The notes under the pieces: model-generated
Databases searched by the model: none
What the model was told of the DNA's origin: nothing
Seen by the model: the letters and a program-made list of their open reading frames with translations, nothing else
Translations under genes and position numbers: made by a program
DNA from: Eutrophocola sp965661105
GTDB taxonomy: Bacteria > Pseudomonadota > Gammaproteobacteria > Pseudomonadales > Pseudohongiellaceae
Length of the DNA: 64,000 nt
Assembly: GCA_965661105.1 (NCBI GenBank)
Contig: CBFICR010000012.1
Span: 1-64,000, forward strand
Direction: 5' to 3'
Shown here: positions 8,204-16,611 of the stretch, piece by piece
How the letters are laid out: each line of letters begins with the position of its first letter
Numbering within the stretch: position 1 is the stretch's first letter

Positions 8204-9826
8204 CTACTGAATCGCGTCAGGATTGACGAAATCCACAGGTTCTCTGATGACACAGTTGTCTTTCTGCATGCATGCTTCCTGGAGCAGTTTTGCCGTTTCC
8301 AGCAGTGGCTCCGGAGGCGGTTGCAGGAAGCCGGCAGAATAACGGCCCATGGCAAGATCAAATGGAGTACGACCGGCATTGTCTCTTACTTCCTGGGCGA
8401 TTCCGTTATCGATAAGATATTGACTGATTTTGTTCCAGCCCATTTTGGCAGAAGCGTGAAGGGCAGTTTGCCCATCGGCAAAAACACTGCCGCGCCCGTA
8501 GCGATCCATGCCTTCTGCGCTATCCAGAGTCAGATTCTTGTCGGGGCGAATGGAAGGATCACCGGTGAGTGCATTGATATCGGCACCTGCCTCAAGTAAT
8601 ACACGAATCGTTTCGATACTGTCTTCTTCCGTTTTAAAGCGGCCTCGTGTCGGTGCCGCCGCCCACTGAATCCCGGATACGGCATGTAGGGGGGTATGCC
8701 CACTGGCATTTGGCAGATCCACAAGGGCACCATGGTCAAGCAGCAGTTTAACCGAGGCTGTGTCGGCAGAACGTGCAGCTCTGAGCAGTGGAGTAGCACC
8801 AGTCGACAGAGGGTTATCAGAGCCACGGTCAAATACTGCATTGCGGTAGGGTGGACGCAACTTCAATTGCATATTCGGGTTTGCCCCTTTCTCCAGTAAT
8901 AGTTTTGCCACATCGTAACCGGTGGTTACATCATTGGAGGGGATGTCGGGTCTGCCGCCAGTGGGCATGGTATGTAGATCAATAGCATTGAAAAGAGGCG
9001 CGCGGCCAAAAATATCCCATTGATTGATATCTGCTCCGGCGTCTATTAATGCCATAGCCGTTTCAAAATGCATATTTATAAGGGCAAGGTTGAGAGGTGA
9101 TACACGATCGGGATCAATAGTATTCAGGTCAGCACCGCCCTTGGCCAACACTTTGACGCACTCCGTACAGCCTTCGCGAGCAGCATAGTGTAGTGGGGAG
9201 AAACCGCCATTGTTCATGTCTTTTGGGCGAGGCTCATTCATCATGGTGTGGTCCCAGATGCGGGCAAAGCCTTTCATATCAATATCGGCGCCATGGTTAA
9301 TCAGCGTTTCCAGCATCGCAGGCTGATGTTGGGATGCCGCCCACATGGCAGCTGTCTGACCGCCCCATTGTTCCCTGGCATTAATATCGGCACCATACTC
9401 CAACAGTAATTCAGCTGCAGGGACATTGCCGGTTCTGGCAACTACCATCAAGGGCGTTTCACCTTCCAGGTTGGCCAGGTTGGCATTTGCGCCATTGGTC
9501 AAAAGTACCCTGAGGATTTCCGTATTACCTGACATGGCAGCCTCACCCATGGTGTTGGCGCCATATTCATTGCGTTGATTAACCTCGGCGCCAGCCTCCA
9601 CCAGTGCTGTTACCAGGTCGAGGTCGTCCTGGTAGATAGCATAGAGCAGGGCAGAGGTACCATCAGATTGCAGGGCGTTAACATCTGCACCCTGCTCAAT
9701 CATCGTCAGGGCCTGGTCACGATCGCCAGCGGCAACCAGATCGACCAGATTATTCTGGGCAAAAAGGGAGGAGCTGCTGACCAGCCAGGTAAGTGTTATT
9801 AGTACTGACTGGAAGCGCAGTATCAT
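8204..9826 (-). CDS. Secreted ankyrin-repeat protein
   Basis: The 540-residue protein begins with a signal peptide (about 1-23, ending LFAQ) and then consists of about eleven ankyrin repeats. Repeat cores such as GADVNA, GAEVNQ, GADINAREQWGGQTA, GGFSPLHYAAREG and NASGHTPLHAV recur roughly every 33 residues. Longer insertions separate some repeats near residues 185-205, 285-350 and 390-450. Ankyrin repeats mediate protein binding, and no enzymatic domain is present. The signal peptide places it in the periplasm or outside the cell. It lies 91 bases downstream of the DUF1552 gene on the same strand, so co-transcription is likely. Ankyrin genes often accompany DUF1552/DUF1592 genes in marine proteobacteria, which supports a shared but unknown role. 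Confidence 0.9.
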   Translation of the reverse strand: MILRFQSVLITLTWLVSSSSLFAQNNLVDLVAAGDRDQALTMIEQGADVNALQSDGTSALLYAIYQDDLDLVTALVEAGAEVNQRNEYGANTMGEAAMSGNTEILRVLLTNGANANLANLEGETPLMVVARTGNVPAAELLLEYGADINAREQWGGQTAAMWAASQHQPAMLETLINHGADIDMKGFARIWDHTMMNEPRPKDMNNGGFSPLHYAAREGCTECVKVLAKGGADLNTIDPDRVSPLNLALINMHFETAMALIDAGADINQWDIFGRAPLFNAIDLHTMPTGGRPDIPSNDVTTGYDVAKLLLEKGANPNMQLKLRPPYRNAVFDRGSDNPLSTGATPLLRAARSADTASVKLLLDHGALVDLPNASGHTPLHAVSGIQWAAAPTRGRFKTEEDSIETIRVLLEAGADINALTGDPSIRPDKNLTLDSAEGMDRYGRGSVFADGQTALHASAKMGWNKISQYLIDNGIAQEVRDNAGRTPFDLAMGRYSAGFLQPPPEPLLETAKLLQEACMQKDNCVIREPVDFVNPDAIQ

Positions 9827-9859
9827 AAAATGGTGAGTCCTTATTCTGCTCTTTTTTCT

Positions 9860-9883
9860 ACTAACCTACTAACCTACTAACCT
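9860..9883. repeat. Three perfect copies of an 8-bp tandem repeat
   Basis: The octamer ACTAACCT is repeated three times without error between the DUF1552 stop and the ankyrin start, about 35-57 bases upstream of the ankyrin ATG. It lies where the leader of the ankyrin gene would be. No hairpin is formed. Confidence 0.9.
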
Positions 9884-9917
9884 ATGTAAATCTACCAAAT
9901 CGACATGAGTGGCAGGC

Positions 9918-11228
9918 TTACACTTCCGATAACTCACCTGTGGCATCGCCAAAGCTGCCCTGCTCAACGCCAGCCCTGTTTAGCAGGGTAAGGAGCAGGT
10001 TCGCATGGGGTGTATCCTGGGCATAGTGCAGGTGTTGACCACCCTTGATAGTGCCCCCGCCATGTCCAAACACAGCGTTGGGTAGTGGATCCTGATTATG
10101 TTTGTCACTGTTGCTCATGTTGGATCCGAACAGAATGATGGAGTTATCAAGCACTGTACCGTCGCCTTCCTTCATGGCATCCAGTTTATCCAGGAAGCCA
10201 TTAAAGACCTGGGTATGGAATGCCTGAACACGAACCAGCCTGTCTTTCTTGCTGGGGTCATCACCATGATGGGAAAGGGGGTGAAACGCTTCGGTGACGC
10301 CAAGGTTGGCATAGGTTCTCATGCTGACTTCTTTTTCCATCATGAAAGTTGCCACATTGGTCAGGTTAATCTGATACGCCAGGGCGATAAGGTCAAACAT
10401 GATCGTCAGATGTTCTTCAAAATCACTGGGTATACCCACCGGTGCTGGAGGAATATCAACATCGCTTAAATCCTGACTTTTCATCATCTCTACACGGCGT
10501 TCAATCTCGCGTACGGATTCCAGATAGGTATCAACCCGGGCAATATCTTCCGAGCCCAGCTTTTTCTGCAAGGCAGTAGCATCACCCATTATTGAGTCGA
10601 GGATGCTGCCGGTTTCGTTAACAATTGCCGCACGTTCAGCCGAGTTATCACCCTGGCCAAATAGCTGGAAAAACAGTTTGCGTGGATTGTTTTCTATAGG
10701 CAGAGCCAGCTCCGGTGTCTGGAATGACAGCGAGCTGCCATATGAACAGGAAAATCCCGGCGCACAAGGCCCGCCTGAGGGCGTACCCACTTCAATAGAG
10801 GGGAATGTTGTTCCCTGCCCCATTTTCTGGGCGGCAATCTGGTCCGCAGTAACTCCACGGGTGGGATCACTGACATCACCTGGTGCCACACAACGCAGCC
10901 ATGTGCCTGCAACGATGCCATGAGGATCGTTACTTTCGGCTGGCTTGTTACGCAGACCGGAAACGATTGTCATCTTGCTCTTGTGATTGGCCACGGGGGC
11001 AAGAATTTCAGGAATTACAAAATCTGAACCGGTGGATGCAGGGGTCCAGCGCTCCATAACAGCGCCATGGGGGAAGAATATAAATCCCATTCGAGGCTGA
11101 ATGTTGGCTGCAGTTTGTGCCAGGGCGGTAGCTGCCGGAACCATAGCATCCAGAAATGGCAGAGCAACACTGGTGCCCATTCCTCTCAACACGGTGCGTC
11201 TGGATAGATGCTTTTTACTGATAAACAT
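9918..11228 (-). CDS. DUF1552 family exported protein
   Basis: From ATG 11228 the protein has 436 residues. A perfect AGGAGG (11237-11242) precedes that ATG, which decides against an upstream in-frame start. The N-terminus has a twin-arginine-like signal, SRRTVLRGMGTSVALPFLD, and an ALAQ cleavage region. The body matches the DUF1552 pattern: MGFIFFPHGAV, then GLRN..AES..PHG, SIEVGT, and a C-terminal HLPHYA-like stretch (GGTIKGGQHLHYAQ). Members are exported proteins of unknown activity and usually sit next to a DUF1592-type cytochrome gene. No such gene is present here; the partner is the ankyrin gene downstream. A role in extracellular or periplasmic polymer or lipid handling is speculation. 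Confidence 0.88.
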   Translation of the reverse strand: MFISKKHLSRRTVLRGMGTSVALPFLDAMVPAATALAQTAANIQPRMGFIFFPHGAVMERWTPASTGSDFVIPEILAPVANHKSKMTIVSGLRNKPAESNDPHGIVAGTWLRCVAPGDVSDPTRGVTADQIAAQKMGQGTTFPSIEVGTPSGGPCAPGFSCSYGSSLSFQTPELALPIENNPRKLFFQLFGQGDNSAERAAIVNETGSILDSIMGDATALQKKLGSEDIARVDTYLESVREIERRVEMMKSQDLSDVDIPPAPVGIPSDFEEHLTIMFDLIALAYQINLTNVATFMMEKEVSMRTYANLGVTEAFHPLSHHGDDPSKKDRLVRVQAFHTQVFNGFLDKLDAMKEGDGTVLDNSIILFGSNMSNSDKHNQDPLPNAVFGHGGGTIKGGQHLHYAQDTPHANLLLTLLNRAGVEQGSFGDATGELSEV

Positions 11229-11482
11229 TGGATTAACCTCCTGGGTTGATTCCGGGTGGTGTTTCATCAACACCTAAACTCTAAGTTACGATTTTACTGA
11301 AAAATGCCTGGTTTTTCACCCTTATTCGAGCCAGTGAATGTGTTTACCGGCGCCTTGGTAAAAATATCAGAAATCACATAAAAACTATATTTTCCAGTAG
11401 CTTAACTATTTAGTGAGGCAGAATTATTCAAACTTTATGCAAGCCGGTCTGAGCATCTGTCTACTTTACAATACCGATGATA

Positions 11483-12460
11483 TCAGGCATCAGGTGTGTA
11501 GTGGGGTATCAGGCTTTCATGGGCTCTGCGGATAAACTGCTCAGGGTTTCCCCAGCGCTCGTTGTATTCTGCTGTTGGCATTTCTGAAAGCGTTACTTCA
11601 ACACTATTGGCTGCCCTGAAGCCATTGCTAATGCGCTGGAAAATGGTGTCATACATATCTCGCATCGCCTGCAGGTCGGCTTTGTTCATTAGCGGGCCGT
11701 TCGCAGGCACGATTACTGTGTCGTCATTGGCGATTTCCAAAAGCACTTCCAGGCCATCCACCAGGCCGCCAATCCAGCCACCGGTCCACCAGTCCATCAG
11801 GGGCCAGCCATCATTAGCAATGACCCCACCCCCATGAAGTACGTTTTCTGTCGGGAAATAGATGTATAAATCCCCATCAGTGTGTGCCTGACGCAGATAT
11901 CCATATTGCACTTCGGTGCCACCATGGTTCAGATTGCCATAATGAAAGAAGGTTTCAGTGGGTTGGGCAGACGCAGGCAATGGCGCAATTCGGGTATTTT
12001 CCCAGGGTCTGGTAATTGGTGTAGTCAGCCATTGGCGGGTGTTTTCATGGGCAAAAATGGTTGTCCCCTGACTGCCGAGGATTTCATTCAGTCCGGTTTG
12101 TTCCCGATGCCAGTGTGTGTTCACAAGCATCGTGATCGGAGCAGCTCCGGTGACTTCCGAGATTGTCGCAAGGGTTTGCTGCGCGGCCTCTGCCAGACCG
12201 CCATCGACCACCAACACGTCGCCATTGGCAGATTTCTTTACCAGAGTATTACTGCCTGCTCCGCTAATCAGAGTGAGCGAATTGCCCAGATCCTGTGTTG
12301 TTAATGGTTGGGCGCCGGCAGAGCCTGCTGACATGAGAAATAGCATCAGCAACAAGCCTAAAGTGGGGCGCAGTTCCTTGCTCTTCAGTTTGATCATGGC
12401 AGCCAGGAAAGGCCGGAAGGAGAAAATAGATTTACTCATAGGGTTTAATACTTTCATCAT
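11483..12460 (-). CDS. Exported metallo-beta-lactamase-fold protein with degenerate metal site
   Basis: The 325-residue product has a hydrophobic signal ending at residue 51 (AGAQ). The fold is recognisable from VLVVDGG, LVNTHWHREQTG, AHTDGDLYIYFP, NVLHGGG and VPANGP. In active enzymes these segments carry the zinc ligands as HxHxDH, H, D and H. Here HxHxDH is HWHREQ (residues 116-121), the bridging Asp after the LH motif is Gly (about 212), and the final His of the GHGP motif is Asn (254). Two histidines of the first motif and H193 remain. A loss of zinc hydrolysis or an altered, possibly mononuclear site is inferred. The start is uncertain: three candidate ATGs exist and none has a strong ribosome site. 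Confidence 0.82.
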   Translation of the reverse strand: MMKVLNPMSKSIFSFRPFLAAMIKLKSKELRPTLGLLLMLFLMSAGSAGAQPLTTQDLGNSLTLISGAGSNTLVKKSANGDVLVVDGGLAEAAQQTLATISEVTGAAPITMLVNTHWHREQTGLNEILGSQGTTIFAHENTRQWLTTPITRPWENTRIAPLPASAQPTETFFHYGNLNHGGTEVQYGYLRQAHTDGDLYIYFPTENVLHGGGVIANDGWPLMDWWTGGWIGGLVDGLEVLLEIANDDTVIVPANGPLMNKADLQAMRDMYDTIFQRISNGFRAANSVEVTLSEMPTAEYNERWGNPEQFIRRAHESLIPHYTPDA

Positions 12461-12737
12461 TGTTATTGAAAATTGCTTTGCTGATTAAAACATGTCGAAA
12501 AAATTGATCGCAGAGTATAGATTAGCACCGATTAACAATCCACAATGGTTGGGCTTGCCATGAACTTCAATTGTTGACCAAGCTGTTCTTGTCATGTGTA
12601 CACTGGTGGATTATGCTTCACTGGTTAACAATAAACATACTAATAAAATTGTTAAGCTATTTAGATAGTTAGACAACAGCCAGACTTTACATACTTTGTG
12701 ACCAGGATTTAATTCTTATAAGGGGACACTAGCCACC

Positions 12738-14111
12738 ATGAATAATGCTACCGATCCACGCAACATTATCGACCAATCAGGAATGACTCGCGCAATGATG
12801 ATTGTGGTGGGTATTACTGTTTTTCTCAATGCCATGGATGGATTTGATGTCCTTGCCATCAGCTTTTCAGCCCCCGGCATCTCCGCTGAATGGGGTATCA
12901 GCCAGACAGCACTGGGCTTTGTTCTGGCTGCTGAATTGGTAGGCATGGCTTTTGGCTCAGTTATCCTGGGAGGAGTGGCCGATAAATATGGACGCAGAAC
13001 CACCTTGCTGGGATGCCTGATCGTTATGTCAGCAGGGATGTTCATGGCTACCACCTCGACGTCTGCCAATATTCTCATGGTATGGCGAGTGCTTACTGGT
13101 CTGGGCATCGGTGGCATGCTTTCGTGCACCAATGCTACCGTAGCTGAGTTTTCCAATAATCGCTGGCGCAGTATGTGTATATCCCTGATGGTTATTGGTT
13201 ATCCCCTTGGTGGTGTAATCGGTGGAGAAATCGCACAAAAATACTTGCTGGTGAATTTTGAGTGGCGCTCGGTATTTTATTTTGGTTCTCTTGTCACCGG
13301 TTTCCTGATTCCGGTTGTTTATTTCCTGGTGCCGGAATCTGTTCACTGGCTGACACGTAAACAGCCTGAAAACGCATTGGAAAAAATCAATTATTCCCTG
13401 ACAAAACTTGGCCATAATGGCATTACTGCGTTGCCGGAAGTGAACGAGGAAGAAAAGAAAAAATCAGTAGGCGATATTTTCTCCAAGAGTCTGGCAATGA
13501 TCACCATTCTGGTTACTGCCGCTTACTTCCTGCATATCACAACCTTCTACTTTATCCTGAAATGGACACCAAAAATCGTTGCAGACATGGGCTTCGAAGC
13601 TGCCGCTGCAGGTGGTGTACTTAAGTGGGCCAATATAGGCGGTGTTCTTGGCGGTATTACCTTTGGTGTACTCACAGCCCGTTTTGGCTTGAAACCACTG
13701 ACTATTGGCATTCTGTTTCTGACCATGATTGGAGTTGCCCTGTTTGGTCGTACCCCGGCGGAACTTGGCAGAATGGAATTGCTGGCCGCCTTTGCAGGTT
13801 TCTTTGGTAATGCCGGAGTCTCCGGACTCTACTCCATTGTTGCCTATTCCTTTCCGACCCATGTTCGTGCTACCGGCACCGGATTCGTAATAGGTGTTGG
13901 ACGGGCAGGGGCAGTGCTATCGCCGATTCTTGCAGGAATAATGTTTGATGCCGGCGCAACCTTGCCAACTGTTGGTCTGGTGATGGGTTCCGGCTCAGCT
14001 ATGGCGGCCATAGTGCTCATCTTCCTTAAGTTGCAAACCAACGATCCCACGCCATTGACAGTAGCCGAAAGCGAACCCAATGCCGAAGGTTTGGGTGTTT
14101 CAGCGGCTTGA
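12738..14111 (+). CDS. MFS transporter, aromatic acid:H+ symporter-like
   Basis: The 457-residue protein has twelve predicted membrane segments in two halves. Segment 1 contains NAMDGFDVLAISFSAPGI, the DGxD-type motif of the AAHS (PcaK/BenK-like) family. The loop 2-3 motif is GGVADKYGRRTTLL, and a second copy of it in the other half is weaker (FGVLTARFGLKP). PTHVRATGTGF near residue 375 is the conserved motif of segment 11. A purine-rich AAGGGGA lies upstream of the ATG. Members carry protocatechuate, 4-hydroxybenzoate, vanillate or related acids into the cytoplasm. The substrate is not determined by the sequence; the LigI-like lactonase gene some 7 kb away makes a lignin-type aromatic plausible. 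Confidence 0.88.
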   Translation: MNNATDPRNIIDQSGMTRAMMIVVGITVFLNAMDGFDVLAISFSAPGISAEWGISQTALGFVLAAELVGMAFGSVILGGVADKYGRRTTLLGCLIVMSAGMFMATTSTSANILMVWRVLTGLGIGGMLSCTNATVAEFSNNRWRSMCISLMVIGYPLGGVIGGEIAQKYLLVNFEWRSVFYFGSLVTGFLIPVVYFLVPESVHWLTRKQPENALEKINYSLTKLGHNGITALPEVNEEEKKKSVGDIFSKSLAMITILVTAAYFLHITTFYFILKWTPKIVADMGFEAAAAGGVLKWANIGGVLGGITFGVLTARFGLKPLTIGILFLTMIGVALFGRTPAELGRMELLAAFAGFFGNAGVSGLYSIVAYSFPTHVRATGTGFVIGVGRAGAVLSPILAGIMFDAGATLPTVGLVMGSGSAMAAIVLIFLKLQTNDPTPLTVAESEPNAEGLGVSAA

Positions 14112-14130
14112 TGATGAGGTAAACTTGATT

Positions 14131-14159
14131 AAAAAGGCGGGCCCGGTGCCTGCCTTTTT
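14131..14159 (+). terminator. Rho-independent terminator after the MFS gene
   Basis: A 12-bp stem, AAAAAGGCGGGC pairing with GCCTGCCTTTTT (one G-T wobble), encloses a 5-base loop CCGGT and runs into T8. It starts 20 bases after the MFS stop. Confidence 0.92.
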
Positions 14160-14240
14160 TTTGGTCGGACAATATTGGCTTAGACTCCTCAGGCCAAGTC
14201 TTTTACAATTGGCCAGATACCATAAAGTCGAATTAACACC

Positions 14241-14642
14241 ATGCTCAAACTTATTACCAGAACTGTCTTTGTTTTCCTGTCCCTTGCAGGCATAGCGAGC
14301 ACTGTAAGTATGGCTCAAAGTATGGCTCAAAGTATGTCTCAAAGTATGGCCCAGGAAAGTCAGCCTGTGACAGCCCCCACCGTAATTGAGAAGGTAAACG
14401 AACTCACTGAACCAAAAAGCGAAACGCAGGGCGAGAATGCTAACCGCACTGGTACGCAACCGCTACCCGAGACCATGATGTCACCGGTAGAAACCTCAAT
14501 CAGTGCCCTGGGCACATCTTCTGAACTGGTCGAGCAAGCGGGTAATACTGCAATGGCTGCAGGAAGTTGTTCGGTTGTAGACCTGTTTGTCAGGCAGTAT
14601 TGTGCATCAAATCCAAACGATATTAGCTGCCAGTTCCAATAG
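14241..14642 (+). CDS. Small secreted protein with repeated SMAQ at the signal cleavage region
   Basis: The 133-residue protein begins with a signal peptide (hydrophobic about 10-22). Immediately after it come four near-identical SMAQ units (SMAQSMAQSMSQSMAQ), encoded by a 12-bp tandem repeat. The middle is hydrophilic and probably disordered, with many Thr, Glu and Pro residues. The last 25 residues carry three cysteines in CSVVDLFVRQYC and ISCQFQ, which could form one disulfide plus a free thiol. The gene stands alone between two strong terminators. I do not recognise the family. The initiation codon is supported by the following signal peptide only. Confidence 0.72.
   Translation: MLKLITRTVFVFLSLAGIASTVSMAQSMAQSMSQSMAQESQPVTAPTVIEKVNELTEPKSETQGENANRTGTQPLPETMMSPVETSISALGTSSELVEQAGNTAMAAGSCSVVDLFVRQYCASNPNDISCQFQ
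14307..14354 (+). repeat. 12-bp tandem repeat, four units, inside a coding region
   Basis: The unit AGTATGGCTCAA occurs twice perfectly, then as AGTATGTCTCAA and AGTATGGCCCAG. It keeps the reading frame and encodes SMAQ each time. Each unit carries an ATG in frame and an S-M-A triplet that could serve as a signal peptidase I site. Confidence 0.93.
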
Positions 14643-14664
14643 TCTTTTAAAACCAGTTACTGTG

Positions 14665-14696
14665 ATGCCCGGATAAATCCGGGCATTTTATTGTTA
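14665..14696 (+). terminator. Rho-independent terminator
   Basis: A perfect 9-bp stem (ATGCCCGGA with TCCGGGCAT), a TAAA loop and a T-rich tail follow the small secreted protein gene by 22 bases. The tail is interrupted by an A and a G, so it may be less efficient than its neighbour at 14131. Confidence 0.85.
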
Positions 14697-14721
14697 TTAC
14701 TTATTATTTTTTTAACCTGAT

Positions 14722-15642
14722 ATGAATTCTGTAATATCCATCGAAAACCTTTCAAAAACCTATCAATCCGGATTCGAGGCACTAAAAAATGTCAGCCTTG
14801 AAATCAAAAAGGGTGAAATCATTGCCTTGCTTGGCCCAAACGGAGCAGGCAAAACTACGTTGATCAGTATCGTATGCGGCATAGTAAATGCCAGTACCGG
14901 GAAGGTGACTGTGAATGGTCATGATATCGTCAGGGACTATCGGCAGGCCCGAGCCAGCATTGGTCTGGTTCCGCAGGAGCTTCATACCGAAACCTTTGAG
15001 TCGGTACTCAATACGCTGGCATTCTCCCGGGGTTTATTTGGCAAGGCACCTGATCACGGTCATCTGGAGAAAGTGCTTCGATCGCTGTCACTTTGGGATA
15101 AAAAAGATAACAAGATTATGACGCTTTCCGGTGGTATGAAACGCAGAGTCATGATCGGTAAGGCGCTGGCACATGAGCCTGAAATTCTTTTCCTGGATGA
15201 GCCTACTGCAGGGGTTGATGTAGAGTTGCGCAAGGATATGTGGCAGGTGGTGCGGGAATTAAGGGAATCAGGTGTCACTATTATTTTGACAACTCACTAT
15301 ATCGAAGAAGCAGAGGAGATGGCTGACCGCATAGGCATCATTAACAAGGGGGAAATAATTCTTGTTGAGGAAAAGCAGGCGCTAATGCAAAAGCTCGGAG
15401 AAAAACGTCTCATTCTGCATCTCAGCCAGCCCCTCGAAGCCATTCCTGAGTCGCTAGAGTCATTTAAGCTGACTCTCAAGGATGGAGGCTTAAATCTGGT
15501 TTATACCTATGACGTGCAACAGGATAGCTCTGATATTACTTCCCTGCTGGATGCCATCGAAAAAGCCGGCATACAGTTCAGGGATCTGGAGACCATGCAA
15601 AATTCTCTGGAATCTATATTTGTGAATCTGGTAAAGAAATAA
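14722..15642 (+). CDS. yadG: YadG-like ABC transporter ATP-binding protein
   Basis: The 306-residue protein carries Walker A (GPNGAGKTT), the signature LSGGMKRR, Walker B (EILFLDEPTAGVD) and the switch His in LTTHYIEEAEEM. A C-terminal extension of about 80 residues follows the ATPase domain, as in E. coli YadG (about 308 residues). The permease gene 30 bases downstream matches YadH in size and layout. The pair is an ABC-2 exporter of unsettled substrate. The symbol is given by resemblance in sequence, length and gene order. Confidence 0.87.
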   Translation: MNSVISIENLSKTYQSGFEALKNVSLEIKKGEIIALLGPNGAGKTTLISIVCGIVNASTGKVTVNGHDIVRDYRQARASIGLVPQELHTETFESVLNTLAFSRGLFGKAPDHGHLEKVLRSLSLWDKKDNKIMTLSGGMKRRVMIGKALAHEPEILFLDEPTAGVDVELRKDMWQVVRELRESGVTIILTTHYIEEAEEMADRIGIINKGEIILVEEKQALMQKLGEKRLILHLSQPLEAIPESLESFKLTLKDGGLNLVYTYDVQQDSSDITSLLDAIEKAGIQFRDLETMQNSLESIFVNLVKK

Positions 15643-15672
15643 ATCCTCGCTATAATCGAGTTAAAGACAAAC

Positions 15673-16434
15673 ATGAATTTTTACGCAATAAAGGCAATTT
15701 ATAAATTTGAGATGGCGCGCACCTGGCGCACTATTGCGCAGAGTATTGTGTCACCGGTAGTTTCTACCTCGCTTTACTTCGTGGTGTTTGGCAGCGCCAT
15801 TGGCTCCAGAATGAGTGATATCGGCGGTGTCAGTTATGGTGCTTTTCTGGTGCCTGGTTTAATCATGATGTCCCTGTTGACCCAAAGTATCTCGAATGCT
15901 TCTTTTGGTATCTACTTTCCGCGTTTCACCGGCACTATTTACGAGGTTCTCTCTGCACCGGTGTCGCCAGCTGAAATTGTGCTTGGCTACGTAGGTGCTG
16001 CAGCCACCAAAGCCATAATGGTGGGGTCGATTATTCTGGTTACCGCAACACTTTTTGTTGATATGCATATCATGCACCCGCTTACCATGTTGCTATTCCT
16101 GGTGATGACTGCAATGACATTCAGTATGTTTGGATTCATTATCGGTATTTGGGCGGATAATTTTGAAAAATTGAATATCATTCCTTTACTGATTGTCATG
16201 CCACTGACTTTTTTGGGGGGCAGTTTTTACTCCATTAGCATGTTGCCGGAATTCTGGCAGAAGGTTTCCCTGTTTAATCCCGTTGTTTATCTTGTTAGCG
16301 GTTTCCGCTGGAGCTTCTACGAAATCTCCGACGTGAAAGTCAGTGTCAGTTTTCTGATGACGTTGTTCTTTCTGGGTGTGTGTGTTGTCGTATTGCACTG
16401 GATTTTTAAAACAGGATATCGTCTGAAAAATTAA
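15673..16434 (+). CDS. yadH: YadH-like ABC-2 permease
   Basis: The 253-residue integral membrane protein has six hydrophobic segments without a large external domain, which fits the short ABC-2 permease subfamily. Family marks include RTWRTIAQSIVSPVVSTSLYF at the first helix, YGAFLVPGLIMMSLL in the second, and PLTFLGGSFYSI.MLP before the last helices. E. coli YadH is of similar length. It is co-transcribed with the preceding ATPase gene. Confidence 0.87.
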   Translation: MNFYAIKAIYKFEMARTWRTIAQSIVSPVVSTSLYFVVFGSAIGSRMSDIGGVSYGAFLVPGLIMMSLLTQSISNASFGIYFPRFTGTIYEVLSAPVSPAEIVLGYVGAAATKAIMVGSIILVTATLFVDMHIMHPLTMLLFLVMTAMTFSMFGFIIGIWADNFEKLNIIPLLIVMPLTFLGGSFYSISMLPEFWQKVSLFNPVVYLVSGFRWSFYEISDVKVSVSFLMTLFFLGVCVVVLHWIFKTGYRLKN

Positions 16435-16611
16435 TCAGGGGCAACATCCTGGCTATGGCGGTTTTCAGATTCAATGTGGCGTTTTCAGGTTTGTAAACAT
16501 ATACTTCCTAGCCTGAAGTCGAGGGATGCCGTACCAGTTCAAAGGCAAAGGTACTGGTGAAAATAAATAAAATTTAAAGTATTCAATCTATATTTGAAAC
16601 AGGGGATTACC

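Noticed and set aside
12541..12640. Sigma-70 promoter TTGACC with a 17-base spacer upstream of the MFS gene
   Set aside because: The -10 hexamer would be TGTACA, a poor match, so no promoter is claimed.
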